64,000 nt of DNA from Jatrophihabitans sp. (GCA_036389035.1 DASVQQ010000007.1:1-64000), one strand, 5' to 3'. Shown: positions 8,604-19,400, counted from the first letter of the stretch. Program-made: numbers and translations. The notes: a model not told the origin generated them from the letters alone.

Positions 8604-10250
8604 ATGGATCCGACCCACCTGCGGGTGGCGCTGACCCAGGACATGCAGGTCGGCGCGGGCAACGTGCTGCTCCGGCTCGCCGAGCACGGAGCCGACCCGG
8701 ACATGCCCCGGGTGAGCTTTGACCGCGACGTCGACGGCATACCGGCCTGGACGCCGCTGTCGCTGACCGAGCTGACCGAGCGGGCCGCCGCCCGGGCGCA
8801 CTGGTTCTCCGAGCGCGGCGTCGGCCGGCGTGACCCGGTCGCGGTGTACGTCACCTCGGCGGCCGACGTGTTTCTCAACTACTTCGCCCTGACCTGGCTC
8901 GGGGCGATCCCGGCACTGCTCAACGGCAGCATGCCGATCGAGGTCGCGGCCGAGTTCATCCGCCGGTTGCGTGGCGTCGGGGTGCTCACCGACGCCGACC
9001 ACGCCGAACTGGCCAAGCACGACCTGGGCGTGCCGATCCTCGGCGATGCCAGCGAGACCGGCGGCGGTGACCCGCGGCTGGCGCCACCGCACTACCGGCA
9101 CCATCCCGAGGACCCGGTCGCCATCACGCACTCCTCCGGCACCACCCGCACGCCGGCCGCGATCGTGCACTCCCACCACGGGCTGTTCGCCGCGGTGCGG
9201 GCGGTCCGGCTCACCGAGGCCCGCCCGTATGGCGAGGTGCGCGAGCTGTCGGCGCTGCCGGCCGCCCACACCGCCGGCATCATCACCATGAACCAGGCGC
9301 TGTGCAACGGCTACCAGCTGCTGTGCCTGTCAGCGCAGGGCGGGGAGTTCAGGCACAGCGGCGAGGCGATCCTGGACGCCATCGAGCGCTGGCGTCCGAC
9401 CGGGGTCTTCGGCTTCGCCGTCACCTGGTCCGAGCTGGCCCGCTTCGACCTCAGTACCCGGGACCTCAGCTCGGTGCGCAACTGGTCCAGCACCGGCGAC
9501 TGCGCGCACGAGTCGCACATCCGCCGGCTGGTCGCCGTCGGCAGCCACCTGACCTACCGGCGCGGCGAGGGCACGGTCAGCGTCCAGGGCTCGAAGTTCA
9601 TCGACACCCTCGGCTCGACCGAGATGGGCCACAGCGCTTTTGCCATGATCCACCGGCTGGGCAGCGACCGTTATGACCGGTGCGTCGGCAAGCCCTACCC
9701 GTTCGCCGAGGTGGCGCTGCTGGACGTCGGAACCGGCGCCGAGGTCGGGCCCGGCCAGGTCGGCCACCTCGGGCTCAAGTCACCGACCCTGGCGCTGGGC
9801 TACTGGAACGACTCGGTCAACACCTTCCGCACCAGGCTGAACGGTTATTACCTGACCGGTGACCTGCTCTACCGCGACGAGGAGGGCTACTACTACCACG
9901 TCGACCGGGCCAGCGACGCGCTCGACCTGGGCGGCGGCGATTGGCTCTACACCGCGCTGTCGGAGGAGCGGATTCTCAAGCAGTGCGCCGACGTGCGTGA
10001 CTGCAGCGTCATCGCGGTCCGTGAGAGCGACGGCAGGGTCGTCACCCAGGTGCTGCTGGTGCTGGCCGCCGACGCCGACCCCGAGCTCGACCGGGAGGCC
10101 GACGTCCGGACCGCGCTCGGCGCGCCGGTGGCGGCGACGTTGCAGCGAGTGGTGACGATCCCCGACGACGGGGTGGTGATGGGACCGACCGGAAAGGTCC
10201 GCAAATTCCTGATGCGCCAGCAATTGCTGGCCGGTAGCGGCGCGAGCTGA
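8604..10250 (+). CDS. acyl-AMP ligase / AMP-dependent synthetase
   Basis: A 548-residue ANL-superfamily adenylating enzyme. The ATP loop reads HSSGTTRTPAA, the A5-like motif is LGSTEMGHS, the ribose-binding Asp is in YYLTGDLLYRDEEG and the C-terminal catalytic Lys is in GPTGKVRKFL. The adenylation-domain specificity pocket is not of amino-acid type, so the substrate is probably a fatty, aryl or other carboxylic acid. It could charge the free-standing ACP (3251-3532) and thereby supply the starter for the first condensation domain of NRPS1. The gene begins 5 bases after the permease stop with no clear ribosome site, suggesting translational coupling. Confidence 0.85.
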   Translation: MDPTHLRVALTQDMQVGAGNVLLRLAEHGADPDMPRVSFDRDVDGIPAWTPLSLTELTERAAARAHWFSERGVGRRDPVAVYVTSAADVFLNYFALTWLGAIPALLNGSMPIEVAAEFIRRLRGVGVLTDADHAELAKHDLGVPILGDASETGGGDPRLAPPHYRHHPEDPVAITHSSGTTRTPAAIVHSHHGLFAAVRAVRLTEARPYGEVRELSALPAAHTAGIITMNQALCNGYQLLCLSAQGGEFRHSGEAILDAIERWRPTGVFGFAVTWSELARFDLSTRDLSSVRNWSSTGDCAHESHIRRLVAVGSHLTYRRGEGTVSVQGSKFIDTLGSTEMGHSAFAMIHRLGSDRYDRCVGKPYPFAEVALLDVGTGAEVGPGQVGHLGLKSPTLALGYWNDSVNTFRTRLNGYYLTGDLLYRDEEGYYYHVDRASDALDLGGGDWLYTALSEERILKQCADVRDCSVIAVRESDGRVVTQVLLVLAADADPELDREADVRTALGAPVAATLQRVVTIPDDGVVMGPTGKVRKFLMRQQLLAGSGAS

Positions 10251-10392
10251 CATCGGCGATGGCACCCGTGCACCCTTCCTCGACCTTGCGCGGGTACGCC
10301 CGGCGTGACATTCTCGCTCGGCGCGCCGGAGTGCGCGATTTTTTCGATCGAATTCGCGGCGCAGCCGCTCTGTGCCTTGATGGAGTGGGTAG

Positions 10393-10617
10393 ATGACTGA
10401 CATGCACAAGGCTCGAATACACGCGGTCGTCGTCAATCACGAGGAGCAGTACTCGATCTGGCCGGCCGATCGCGAAGCGCCCGCCGGCTGGACTCCCGAC
10501 GGGTTCACCGGCACCGAAGACGAGTGTTTGGCCTATATCGACGAGAACTGGACCGATATGCGGCCGCTGTCACTGCGCACGTGGATCCGTGACCACGAAC
10601 AGCCAGGCATGAGCTGA
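10393..10617 (+). CDS. MbtH-like protein
   Basis: A 74-residue MbtH-family chaperone that binds and activates NRPS adenylation domains. The hallmark residues are present: [10 protein letters not shown], the GW of [36 protein letters not shown] precedes ATG 10393. It sits 24 bases before the first NRPS gene, the usual place for an MbtH partner. A downstream ATG (codon 4) is an alternative start. Confidence 0.97.
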   Translation: MTDMHKARIHAVVVNHEEQYSIWPADREAPAGWTPDGFTGTEDECLAYIDENWTDMRPLSLRTWIRDHEQPGMS

Positions 10618-10641
10618 CTTGTTGCCCACGGAATTAGCAAC

Positions 10642-13600
10642 GTGACTACAGCAGGACCGAATTCGGGCGTTTTAATGCAGTCATCAGGGCAGCAGTTATC
10701 TGAGCGGTGTCGGGCGCTGCCCGCCCAGTACGGGATGATCCTGAGCAGCCTGCGCTACCCCGAAGACGGCGTGTACATCCTGCAGATCACGCTGGACTGG
10801 GCTGAGGCGCTGAAGCCAGAGCCGTTCGAGGCCGCCTGGCGCGAGGTGGTTCGGCGCAATCCGGTGCTGCGCACGGCGTTCGAACTGCACGATGAGCACG
10901 GCCTGATCCAAACGGTCGACCCCGCCGGCTCCATCGACATCCGGTGGTGTGATCTGGCCTCGCCACCGGACGCTGGGCCCGACCACGAGTTCGAGGCGTT
11001 CCTGCGCCGGGACCGGCGCGAGCCCTTCGATCTGGCCCGGGCGCCACTGCTCCGGCTGAGCGTCCTGCGCCGACCGGTGGCTGACCAGCCTCAGCCGGCG
11101 CCGGCGTACCGGTCGGTGCTGACCTTTCATCACGCGCTGCTCGATGCGAGCTCGATGCGGCTGCTGGTCGAGGAGGTGTCCCAGTGTTACGCCGCGAAAC
11201 TGGCTGGGCGATCCTCAGAACGCCCGCCACGCCCGCCGTTCTCCGATTTCACGAGGTGGTGGCAGACGGTTGATCAGTCGAGTGCGGAGAAGTTCTGGAC
11301 CTCCTACCTCGCCGACGCCGCATTGCCGCGGGCGCTTCCCGGCTACCTTGGAGCCTTCCGGCCGGGGCCGGCCGAGCCGAGAAAGCTGGAGACGGTGCTC
11401 TCGCGTGCGGACTCTGACCGCGTCCGCGAGACCGCCCGGCTGGCAGGCCTGAGCTCCAGCGCCATGCTCACCGCGGCGTGGGCGCTGCTGCGCGCCCGCT
11501 ACGGCGGCGTGGAGGACGTCGTGCTGGCGGTCACCCGGTCTTGCCGGCACGCCAGCATCCCTAACGTCGACGAGGTCATGGGCCTGCTGGTCAACACCGT
11601 CGCGCTGCGGGTCCGCATCGATCCGGCCTGGTCGGTTGCCCAGTTTCTGGCAGCGGTGGACCACAGCATCGCCGAGGTTCGGCAGCACCAGCTCACGCCG
11701 ATGGCCTCGATCCTGAGCTGGGCCGAGCTGCCGGCGGACACCCCGCTGCTCGACAGCCTGCTCAACTATGACCGGCGCCGGCTGCAGACCGGGCTGCGCA
11801 GCGGCTCGGCCGGCCCGGTCAGCGCCCGGGTGGACCGGTTGCTGTCCTACCCGCTGACGGTGCGGGGTTACTCCGAGCCCGAGTTGCGCCTGGGGATGGT
11901 GTGGGACGGACGTCGCTTCGCGGAGGGCTCCGTTGACCGGATGCTGGCACAACTGCGATCCACCCTCATCGAGTTAGCCGACAAGCCCTCGACGCCGCTG
12001 GCCGAACTCACACTGGGCGCCGACGACGAAGCCGAGCTGCGCTCGCAGTGGAACAGCCTTTGCACCGACAACCCGCGCAATCCGCGCTACCCGCGCGATG
12101 CCAGCCTGCCCGAGCTGTTCGCGGCCCAGGTGGCCCGCCGCCCCGACGCCCCGGCGCTGGTGTCGGCAGCGGGCTGCTGGAGCTACGACGAGCTGGACCG
12201 GCGTAGCAACTCCTTGGCCTGGGCGCTGCGCAGCCGTGGGGTCGGGGTGGACGCTCCGGTGGCGGTGGCGCTGCCGCGTGGGGCCGACTTGATCGTGACC
12301 CTGCTGGCCGTGCTCAAATGCGGGGGCGCGTACCTGCCGATCGACCCGAGCACTCCGTTGGCCCGGGTCGCCACCATGATCGCCGGCGCCCGGCTGGTGG
12401 TGGTCACCGATGAGACCGCCGCCGGCGTGCCCGAGGTCGAGGGCGTGCCCAAGCTCGGACTGGACGAGTTGAGGTCTGAGCAGTCCGGCCCGCTACCGGT
12501 GGGCCTGGCGCATCCGCAGAGCTTGGCGTTCCTGGGCTTCACCTCCGGATCGACCGGGGTGCCCAAGGGCGTCGCCGTGCCGCACCGGGGCATCGTCCGG
12601 CTTGTCGTCGACCCGCCGTTTGTCACGCTGGGGCCCGGCCAACGGGTGCTGCACCTGGCTCCGGTCGCCTTCGACACCTCGCTCCTGGAGATCTGGGGCG
12701 CGCTTCTCACCGGCGCCACCCTGGTGCTGGCCCCACCCGGGCCGCTCGGCCTGCCCGAGATCGCGTCGGTGCTGCGCACCGCTGACCTGAGCGTCGTCTG
12801 GCTCACGGCAGGGCTGTTCCATCAGCTGGTCGAAGTCGACCTCGGTGCGCTCACCGGCGTCGGCCAACTGCTGGCCGGAGGCGACGTCCTCAATCCCGAG
12901 GCGGTCCGCGCCGTGCTGGCGGCCCGCGGCGGCAAGCCGCTGGTCAACGGCTACGGCCCGACGGAAAACAGCACGTTCACCACCTGCCATGTGATGACCG
13001 ATCCGGATGAGGTGGGAGCGACCGTTCCAATCGGCCGGCCACTCCAGCACACCACCGTGCAGATCCTCGACGAGAACCTGCGCCCGACGCCGATCGGCGT
13101 GGCCGGCGAGCTGTGCACCGGCGGCGACGGCCTGGCCCGGGGTTACCACGGCAATCCCAAGGCGACGGCGCGCGCGTTCGTGCCCGATCCGGACGGTGAG
13201 GGCGACCGGCTGTACCGCACCGGGGACCTCGCCCGGTGGCGCGCGGACGGGGTGCTGGAGTTCATCGGGCGGATCGACAACCAGGTCAAGATTCGCGGCT
13301 TCCGGGTCGAGCCGGGCGAGGTCGAGGCGGTGCTGCGCTCGTTCGAGGGCGTCCGTGAGGCGGTCGTGCTGGTTCGGGGCGACGGCGCCCAACGGCATTT
13401 GGTCGGCTACGTGATCCCCGGTGACGGTGTAGACCCGAGCACGCTGCGGCCCGCGCTGCTGCGCGAGTTCCTCGCCTACCGGCTGCCGGAATACCTGGTG
13501 CCCACCGGGTTGGCGGTGCTGGACCGGTTTCCGCTCAACGTCAACGGCAAGGTGGACCGAGCAGCGCTGCCGGCGCTGGAACGGGAGACCGCCGAGTCGG

Positions 13601-16398
13601 CGAGCCCGCTGCAGAGCGAGACCGAGCACCGGTTGGCTGAGGCGTGGCAGCTGCTGCTGGAGGTCGAGGGCGTCGGCCGCGACGATAACTTCTTCGCCCT
13701 CGGCGGCAACTCACTGTCCGCGGCCCGGCTGATGTTCCGAATCCGAGAGGTGTTCGGCGTGGAGCTGCCGATGGGCTCTTTCTACGCCACCCCGTCGCTG
13801 TCCTCGTGCGCCGCCGCCATCGACGCGGCCCGATCGGCGGCCTCCGCGGGCGCGGGCGCGCCAGGCGCCATCAGCCGGCGATCACGCGCCGGGTACCAGG
13901 TCCGCACCGGCGCTGCCGTGGCAGCTCAGCCGACCGAAGCCGCGCCTGCCACCGCCGCGCCGATTGAAGCCCCACCGTCGGCACGTCCCGGGATCGCCCG
14001 CCGCGACCGGGGCGCGTTCCGGGTGGCGGCGGGCTCCGCGCAGCCTGCGACGGAGCGTCCCGGCGAGCTGGCCTCGCACCTGGTCCGCATGACCGATGAC
14101 TGGGCGCTATGGCGGAATCTGTGCCTGCGCGCGGCCGGCTTCCCCCTCGACCTGCTGAGCGCGGTGGGTGATCCGGCCCTGGCCGAGGCCGCCGACGCCG
14201 CCATCGCGGCTCGGGCCGGCGCCGGCGACCTGGAACGAGCTGAAGCGGCTTACGCGGGCGAGTTCGACGCCGCGGTCCGCCGGCTCGGCGTCGCGCTCTA
14301 CGACGCCGCCCGGTTGCCGGCGTTGCGCGAGGCGATCGCCTGGCAGAACCGGCACGCCCTGTCCACCGGCATCGACGCGCTGGTGCGGCGTGGGCCCGAG
14401 CCTGCCAACCGCAACACCAAGCACCGCCAGCATGAGGCGCTGGTGGCCAGTTACCTGCAGCGCTACTGCGCCAAGAACGACACCATCGGCTACTTCGGTC
14501 CGGTGGGCCTGTCGCAGTTCGACGACGGTCCCGGCATCCGGATCGAGCACCACGCCTCGGACAGCCTGGTGCGCGAGCGGATCACCTACCTGGAGGGCTG
14601 GTCCATCCGGGCCCTCATGGCCGAGCACACCGAGGCCCTGCGGCCCTGGCTGGTGCCGCGGCGGATGCCGTTCCTGGCGGTCGAGGGCAGCCTGCTGCGG
14701 CTGCCGCTGGCGCCGCCGGTGCGGCTGACGCCGGCCGAGGCGGCGGTTCTGCACGCCTGCGACGGCATCCGCAATGCCAACCAGGTGGCGGCCGCGGTGC
14801 TTGCCGACCCTGCGACCGGGCTCGGCGCCGTCGCCGAGGTCTTCGCGGTGCTGGCCCGCCTGGTCGAGAGCCACCGGGTGGTCTGGCAGGTCGACGTGGC
14901 TCCCCAGGACATCCGGCCCGAGCGCTCGATGCGCGCGGTGCTAGCCGGCGTTTCTGACGAAAGCGTGCGCGCGCCGGCCGAGGAGGCGCTGGACGCGCTG
15001 GTCGCCGGCCGGAACGCCCTTGCCGAGGCCGGTGGTGACCCGGAACGGGTGAGCGCCGCGATGGCCGAGTTGGAGTCGACGTTCACCCGGTACGCCAAGG
15101 TCCCGCCGACCCGCCGGGCCGGCGCGTTGTACGCAGGACGCACCCTGGCCTACGAGGAGTGCCTGCGCGCTGACACCGTCCGGTTCGGCGGTGACATCCT
15201 CGATGGCGCCCGGGACGCGCTGGGGCTGGTGCTCGACAGCGCCCGGTGGTTCACCGCGGTCTGTGGCGCCCTGTACGCCCGCCGGTTCAACGAGATCTAC
15301 CGCGAGCGCGCGGCCGCTCTGGGCAGCGACACGGTTGCCTTCGCCGAGTTCTGGTTGCTGGCCAACGACATCCTGTTCGACCAGTCCCTGGAGCTGATCC
15401 AACCTGCGGTGCGCGGGTTGCAGCAGCGCTGGTCGAAGATCCTGGCGCTGCCAGCCGATCAGCGGCGGGTCGAGCGGCGCTCGGCCGATATTCGAGGCGC
15501 GGTGGCGGCTGCGTTCCCGGCCCAGCCCAGGGTCTGGCCGATGGCGGTGCACCATAGCCCCGATCTGATGATCGCCGGCCGGGACGCGGCCGCCGGCGGC
15601 CGGTTCACCTTCGTGCTCGGTGAGATCCACCCCAGCATCGTCACCACTCGCTATGCCACCTGGCTGGAGTTCCACGAGGACCCCGCCGCTATCCGCGCGG
15701 GCATGCGCCATGACCTGGGCCGTGACTCGGTGTTCATCGCCGAAACCGCCGAAGAGGGCGGCGTCAACTCCCGGCTGTCCAACATCCTGGCTTCCGAAGG
15801 CGACCGGCGGCTGGTCTTCGCGCACGACTCGTGCGGCTATGACCCGCGCACCAACCTCACGGTCGGTGACTGCGAGGTGATCGACTCGCCTACCGGGCTG
15901 CGGGTCCGCCGCCGTGACGGTTCGGTCGAGCTCGGCCTGCTGGAGGTGGTCGGCGACCTGCTCTCCGCCGTGCTGGTGCAGTCGTTCCACCCGGTGCCGC
16001 GCGGAGCGCACTCGCCCCGGATTACCATCGACGACCTGGTGATCGGTCGCGAGGCCTGGAGCTTTGCGGCCACCGAGCCGCCGTTCGCCGACACCGTCGA
16101 CGAGCAGGTCCGCTACGCCCAGGCCCGCGCCTGGACTGCCCGCCACGACCTGCCGCGGCACGTGTTCCTGCGGACCACCGGTGAGCGCAAGCCGATCTAC
16201 GCCGACCTCACCAGCCTCGCCTCGATCGACCTGATCTCGCGTGCGCTGCGCCGGTCCCGCCGCGACGCCGGCCCCGAGGCCACCCTCAGCGTCGTGGAGA
16301 TGTTGCCCACCCCGGAGCAGGCCTGGTTGTCCGACGCCCAGGGCCGGCGTTACAGCGCGGAGCTGCGCGTGGTGGTCGCTGACCAGAAGGAAGGCTGA
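10642..16398 (+). CDS. NRPS C-A-PCP module fused to a LanB-like (tRNA-dependent dehydratase/PEARL-type) domain
   Basis: A 1918-residue fusion. Residues about 25-450 form a condensation domain whose active motif is HHALLDA (H163, H164, D168; the usual Gly after Asp is Ala). Residues about 475-985 are an adenylation domain (TSGSTG at 634, NGYGPTE at 769, VNGKVDR near 968). A PCP carries its phosphopantetheine Ser at 1024 (GGNSLS). After a Pro/Ala-rich linker, residues about 1145-1915 match the lantibiotic dehydratase N-terminal domain: RYCAKNDTIGYFGPVGLSQF, GRTLAYEECLRADTV, HSPDLMIAG, FTFVLGEIHP and the ending VEMLPTPEQAWL..GRRYSAELR. The roughly 300-residue glutamate-elimination domain of full LanB is absent, as in peptide aminoacyl-tRNA ligases. 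Manual alignment to GrsA gives the pocket code DTLWLGGTFK, close to valine codes. The module starts with a C domain, so an acyl starter is likely. Start GTG 10642 has no good ribosome site; ATG 10675 is the alternative. Confidence 0.88.
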   Translation: MTTAGPNSGVLMQSSGQQLSERCRALPAQYGMILSSLRYPEDGVYILQITLDWAEALKPEPFEAAWREVVRRNPVLRTAFELHDEHGLIQTVDPAGSIDIRWCDLASPPDAGPDHEFEAFLRRDRREPFDLARAPLLRLSVLRRPVADQPQPAPAYRSVLTFHHALLDASSMRLLVEEVSQCYAAKLAGRSSERPPRPPFSDFTRWWQTVDQSSAEKFWTSYLADAALPRALPGYLGAFRPGPAEPRKLETVLSRADSDRVRETARLAGLSSSAMLTAAWALLRARYGGVEDVVLAVTRSCRHASIPNVDEVMGLLVNTVALRVRIDPAWSVAQFLAAVDHSIAEVRQHQLTPMASILSWAELPADTPLLDSLLNYDRRRLQTGLRSGSAGPVSARVDRLLSYPLTVRGYSEPELRLGMVWDGRRFAEGSVDRMLAQLRSTLIELADKPSTPLAELTLGADDEAELRSQWNSLCTDNPRNPRYPRDASLPELFAAQVARRPDAPALVSAAGCWSYDELDRRSNSLAWALRSRGVGVDAPVAVALPRGADLIVTLLAVLKCGGAYLPIDPSTPLARVATMIAGARLVVVTDETAAGVPEVEGVPKLGLDELRSEQSGPLPVGLAHPQSLAFLGFTSGSTGVPKGVAVPHRGIVRLVVDPPFVTLGPGQRVLHLAPVAFDTSLLEIWGALLTGATLVLAPPGPLGLPEIASVLRTADLSVVWLTAGLFHQLVEVDLGALTGVGQLLAGGDVLNPEAVRAVLAARGGKPLVNGYGPTENSTFTTCHVMTDPDEVGATVPIGRPLQHTTVQILDENLRPTPIGVAGELCTGGDGLARGYHGNPKATARAFVPDPDGEGDRLYRTGDLARWRADGVLEFIGRIDNQVKIRGFRVEPGEVEAVLRSFEGVREAVVLVRGDGAQRHLVGYVIPGDGVDPSTLRPALLREFLAYRLPEYLVPTGLAVLDRFPLNVNGKVDRAALPALERETAESASPLQSETEHRLAEAWQLLLEVEGVGRDDNFFALGGNSLSAARLMFRIREVFGVELPMGSFYATPSLSSCAAAIDAARSAASAGAGAPGAISRRSRAGYQVRTGAAVAAQPTEAAPATAAPIEAPPSARPGIARRDRGAFRVAAGSAQPATERPGELASHLVRMTDDWALWRNLCLRAAGFPLDLLSAVGDPALAEAADAAIAARAGAGDLERAEAAYAGEFDAAVRRLGVALYDAARLPALREAIAWQNRHALSTGIDALVRRGPEPANRNTKHRQHEALVASYLQRYCAKNDTIGYFGPVGLSQFDDGPGIRIEHHASDSLVRERITYLEGWSIRALMAEHTEALRPWLVPRRMPFLAVEGSLLRLPLAPPVRLTPAEAAVLHACDGIRNANQVAAAVLADPATGLGAVAEVFAVLARLVESHRVVWQVDVAPQDIRPERSMRAVLAGVSDESVRAPAEEALDALVAGRNALAEAGGDPERVSAAMAELESTFTRYAKVPPTRRAGALYAGRTLAYEECLRADTVRFGGDILDGARDALGLVLDSARWFTAVCGALYARRFNEIYRERAAALGSDTVAFAEFWLLANDILFDQSLELIQPAVRGLQQRWSKILALPADQRRVERRSADIRGAVAAAFPAQPRVWPMAVHHSPDLMIAGRDAAAGGRFTFVLGEIHPSIVTTRYATWLEFHEDPAAIRAGMRHDLGRDSVFIAETAEEGGVNSRLSNILASEGDRRLVFAHDSCGYDPRTNLTVGDCEVIDSPTGLRVRRRDGSVELGLLEVVGDLLSAVLVQSFHPVPRGAHSPRITIDDLVIGREAWSFAATEPPFADTVDEQVRYAQARAWTARHDLPRHVFLRTTGERKPIYADLTSLASIDLISRALRRSRRDAGPEATLSVVEMLPTPEQAWLSDAQGRRYSAELRVVVADQKEG

Positions 16399-16400
16399 GC

Positions 16401-19400
16401 ATGGCCGTGTACGAGTTCCCGACGTCCTTCGGCCAGCGCCGGATGTGGCTGCTGGCGCAGATGGACCCGGACCAGCCGACCTACAACATCGCCTGGGCGC
16501 TGTGGCTGGACGGCGACCTCGATCTCGACGCGCTGCAGCGGGCCTGGGAGGCGACGCTGCTGCGGCACGAGGTGCTGCGCACCACCTTCCGCGACGAGTC
16601 GGGCATGCCGATGCAGGTGATCTCCGACGAGCCGAGCTTCCAGGCGCTGGAGCTCACCTCGGTCGAGCAGCTGCCCGCCGACGAGCGCGAGCAGGCCGCC
16701 CGGGCGCTGATCGGTGAACTGGCCCGCACCCCGATCCTGCCCGCCGTCGGCCCGCTGCTGCGGGTGCGGCTGGTGCGGCTGGCGGCCGACCGGCACGTGC
16801 TGGCGGTGGTGATGCACCACATCGTCGCCGACGGCTGGTCGTTCCGGATCTTGTTCGAGGAGCTGTCGGCCGACTACGAGGCGATCCGCGACGGCGGCGA
16901 GCCGGTCGCCGAGGAGCCCGCGATCCAGTACGCCGACTTCGCGCTCTGGCAGCTGGAGCACTTCGAGGGCGGCGAGTACGGCCCGGCCGAGCGGTTCTGG
17001 CGGGCCGAGCTGGCAGACGCCCCGGCCGCGTTGCCGCTGCCTACCGACCAGCCGTACCCGGCGCTGCAGACCTTCGCCGCCGAGGGCCTTGACTCCGAAG
17101 TCGACCCCACGCTGGCCGGCCAGTTGCGCCAGGTCGCGGTCCGGTACGAGACCACGATGTTCGCGGTGCTGCTGGCCGCCTATGCGGGCGTGCTGGCCCG
17201 GCTGACCGGCGAGCGGGACGTGCTGGTGGCGGTTCCGATGGCCGCCCGGACCCGGTCTGAGACCGAGTCGGTGATCGGCCTGTTCATGAACACCGTGCCG
17301 ATCCGGGTGTCGGTCGACCCCCAGGCCAGTCTCGGCGAGCTGGCGCGCTCGGTGCACGCCGCGACCGCCCGGGCGCTGGCGCACCAGGATCTGCCGTTCG
17401 CCCGGATCGTGGAGCTGCTGCGCCCGGAACGCGACCCGGCGCGGCTGCCGCTGACGCAGGTGATGTTCGCGATGGAGGAGTCCTGGGCGGTGCCGGACCG
17501 CGGCGGGATGCGCTGGCGTCCGGAACTGCTCGAGAACGGTACCGCGAAGTTCGAGGTCGAGCTGACCGTGACCGACACGCCGGCCGGGCCGGGTGTGCGG
17601 CTCAACTACAACCGTGACCTGTTCTCCGCGGCCACCGGCCGGCTGCTGGCCGACGGCTTCTCCCGGCTGCTGCGCGCCTTCGCCGAGAACCCCGATCAGA
17701 GCGTCGCCTCCGTCGAGATCATGTCGGCGCAGCTGTGCGAGCTGGTCACCGCACGCTGGCCCGACGCCGGCCCGGTCTCCGAGCCGGACGCGACCGCGGT
17801 GGCCCTGCTGTGGCAGGCCTGTGCGGCCGGGACGGTGCTGGCGCAGGGCGATGACGGCGAGCTGACCGGCGCCCAGATCCGCGAGCGGGCGCGCAGGATC
17901 GCCGCCGCCCTGCGCGAGCACGGCATCGACGGCTCGGATCGGGTGGCGATCCTGCTGCGCCGGGGCAGCAGGCTGCTGCCGGCCATCCTGGGCGTCTGGT
18001 CGCTCGGCGCCTGTTACGTGCCGCTGGACCCGATCTATCCCGACCAGCGCATCGCCACCATGCTGGCCGACGCCGAGGTCCGCGCGATCATCATCGACAC
18101 CGGCGCCGAGGACGCGCCCAGGCCGCCGGTGGAGACCGGCCCGATCGCGGTGATCGACCTGGCGCGGCTGACCGCCGAGCCGGCGTCCGACGGCATGTCC
18201 GACCTGACGTCCGACGTGGCGCCCGAAGTACCGCCGGCCGCCGCTGCGTACACGATGTTCACCTCGGGCTCGACCGGCCGGCCCAAGGCGGTCACCGTCA
18301 CCCAGGGCGGCATCGCCGCGTTGCTCGAGGCGGTGCGCCCGTTGCTGGCGCTGCGGCCTGAGGACCGGTTCGTCGCGGTCTCGACGTTCGCCTTCGATAT
18401 CGCCCTGGTCGAGCTGCTGGCCCCGGTGCTGGCCGGTGGCCGCGTGGTGATCGCGGACTCCGAGCAAGTCCACGACGCCGCCCTGCTGCGGAGCCTGCTG
18501 GTCGAGGTCGGCGCCACCGCGCTGCAGATGACGCCAGCCGGCTGGCGGATGCTGGTCGACGCCGGCGGGGTGCCGGACGGGGTGCGGCTGCGGATGACGG
18601 CCGGCGAGCCGCTGTTCCGCGACCTGGCCGACGCCATCAGCGGCGGGGCCGGGGCCAGCGTGTGGAACCTGTACGGCCCGACCGAGACCACCATCTACTC
18701 CGGCGGCGGGCCTGTTGAGCCGGCGCCGGCGCCGATCGAGATCGGCTCGATCATCCGCGGCACTGAGCTGTACGTGCTCGACGAAGGCCTGCGCCCGGTG
18801 CCGCCCGGCGTGCTGGGCGAGGTCTACATCGGTGGCGCGGGCGTCGCCCAGGGTTACTTCGGCGCACCGGGCATGACCGCGGCCCGGTTCCTGCCGGATG
18901 AGTTCAGTGGCCGGCCCGGCGCGCGGCTGTACCGCACCGGCGACGTCGGCCGGTGGCGCAGTTCCGGGCGGATCGAGCTGGCCGGGCGCGCTGACCGGCA
19001 GCTCAAGATCCGCGGCTACCGGGTGGAGAGCGGTGAGATCGAGGCGGTGCTGCGCGGCCACCCCGACATCGCCGAGGCGGTGGTCTCGGTTCGCGGCGCC
19101 GGCCACGACGTCCGCCTGGTCGGCTACCTGGTGACCCGGTCCGGCGCGGACCAGCCACCGCAGGACCTGCGCGACCGGCTTCGCGAGGTGCTGCCGGACT
19201 ACATGGTGCCGGCCGCCTTCGTGGTGCTGGCGAAGCTTCCGCTGACCGGCAGCGGCAAGATCGACCACCGGGCGCTGCCCGAACCGGAGTGGGGTGCGGC
19301 CGCCGGTCAGGCCCCGACCGCGCCCCGGACGCCGTTGGAGGCCGAGCTGACGGTGATCTTCTCCGAGCTGCTCGGCCTGCCCGAGCCGGTCGGGGTGATG

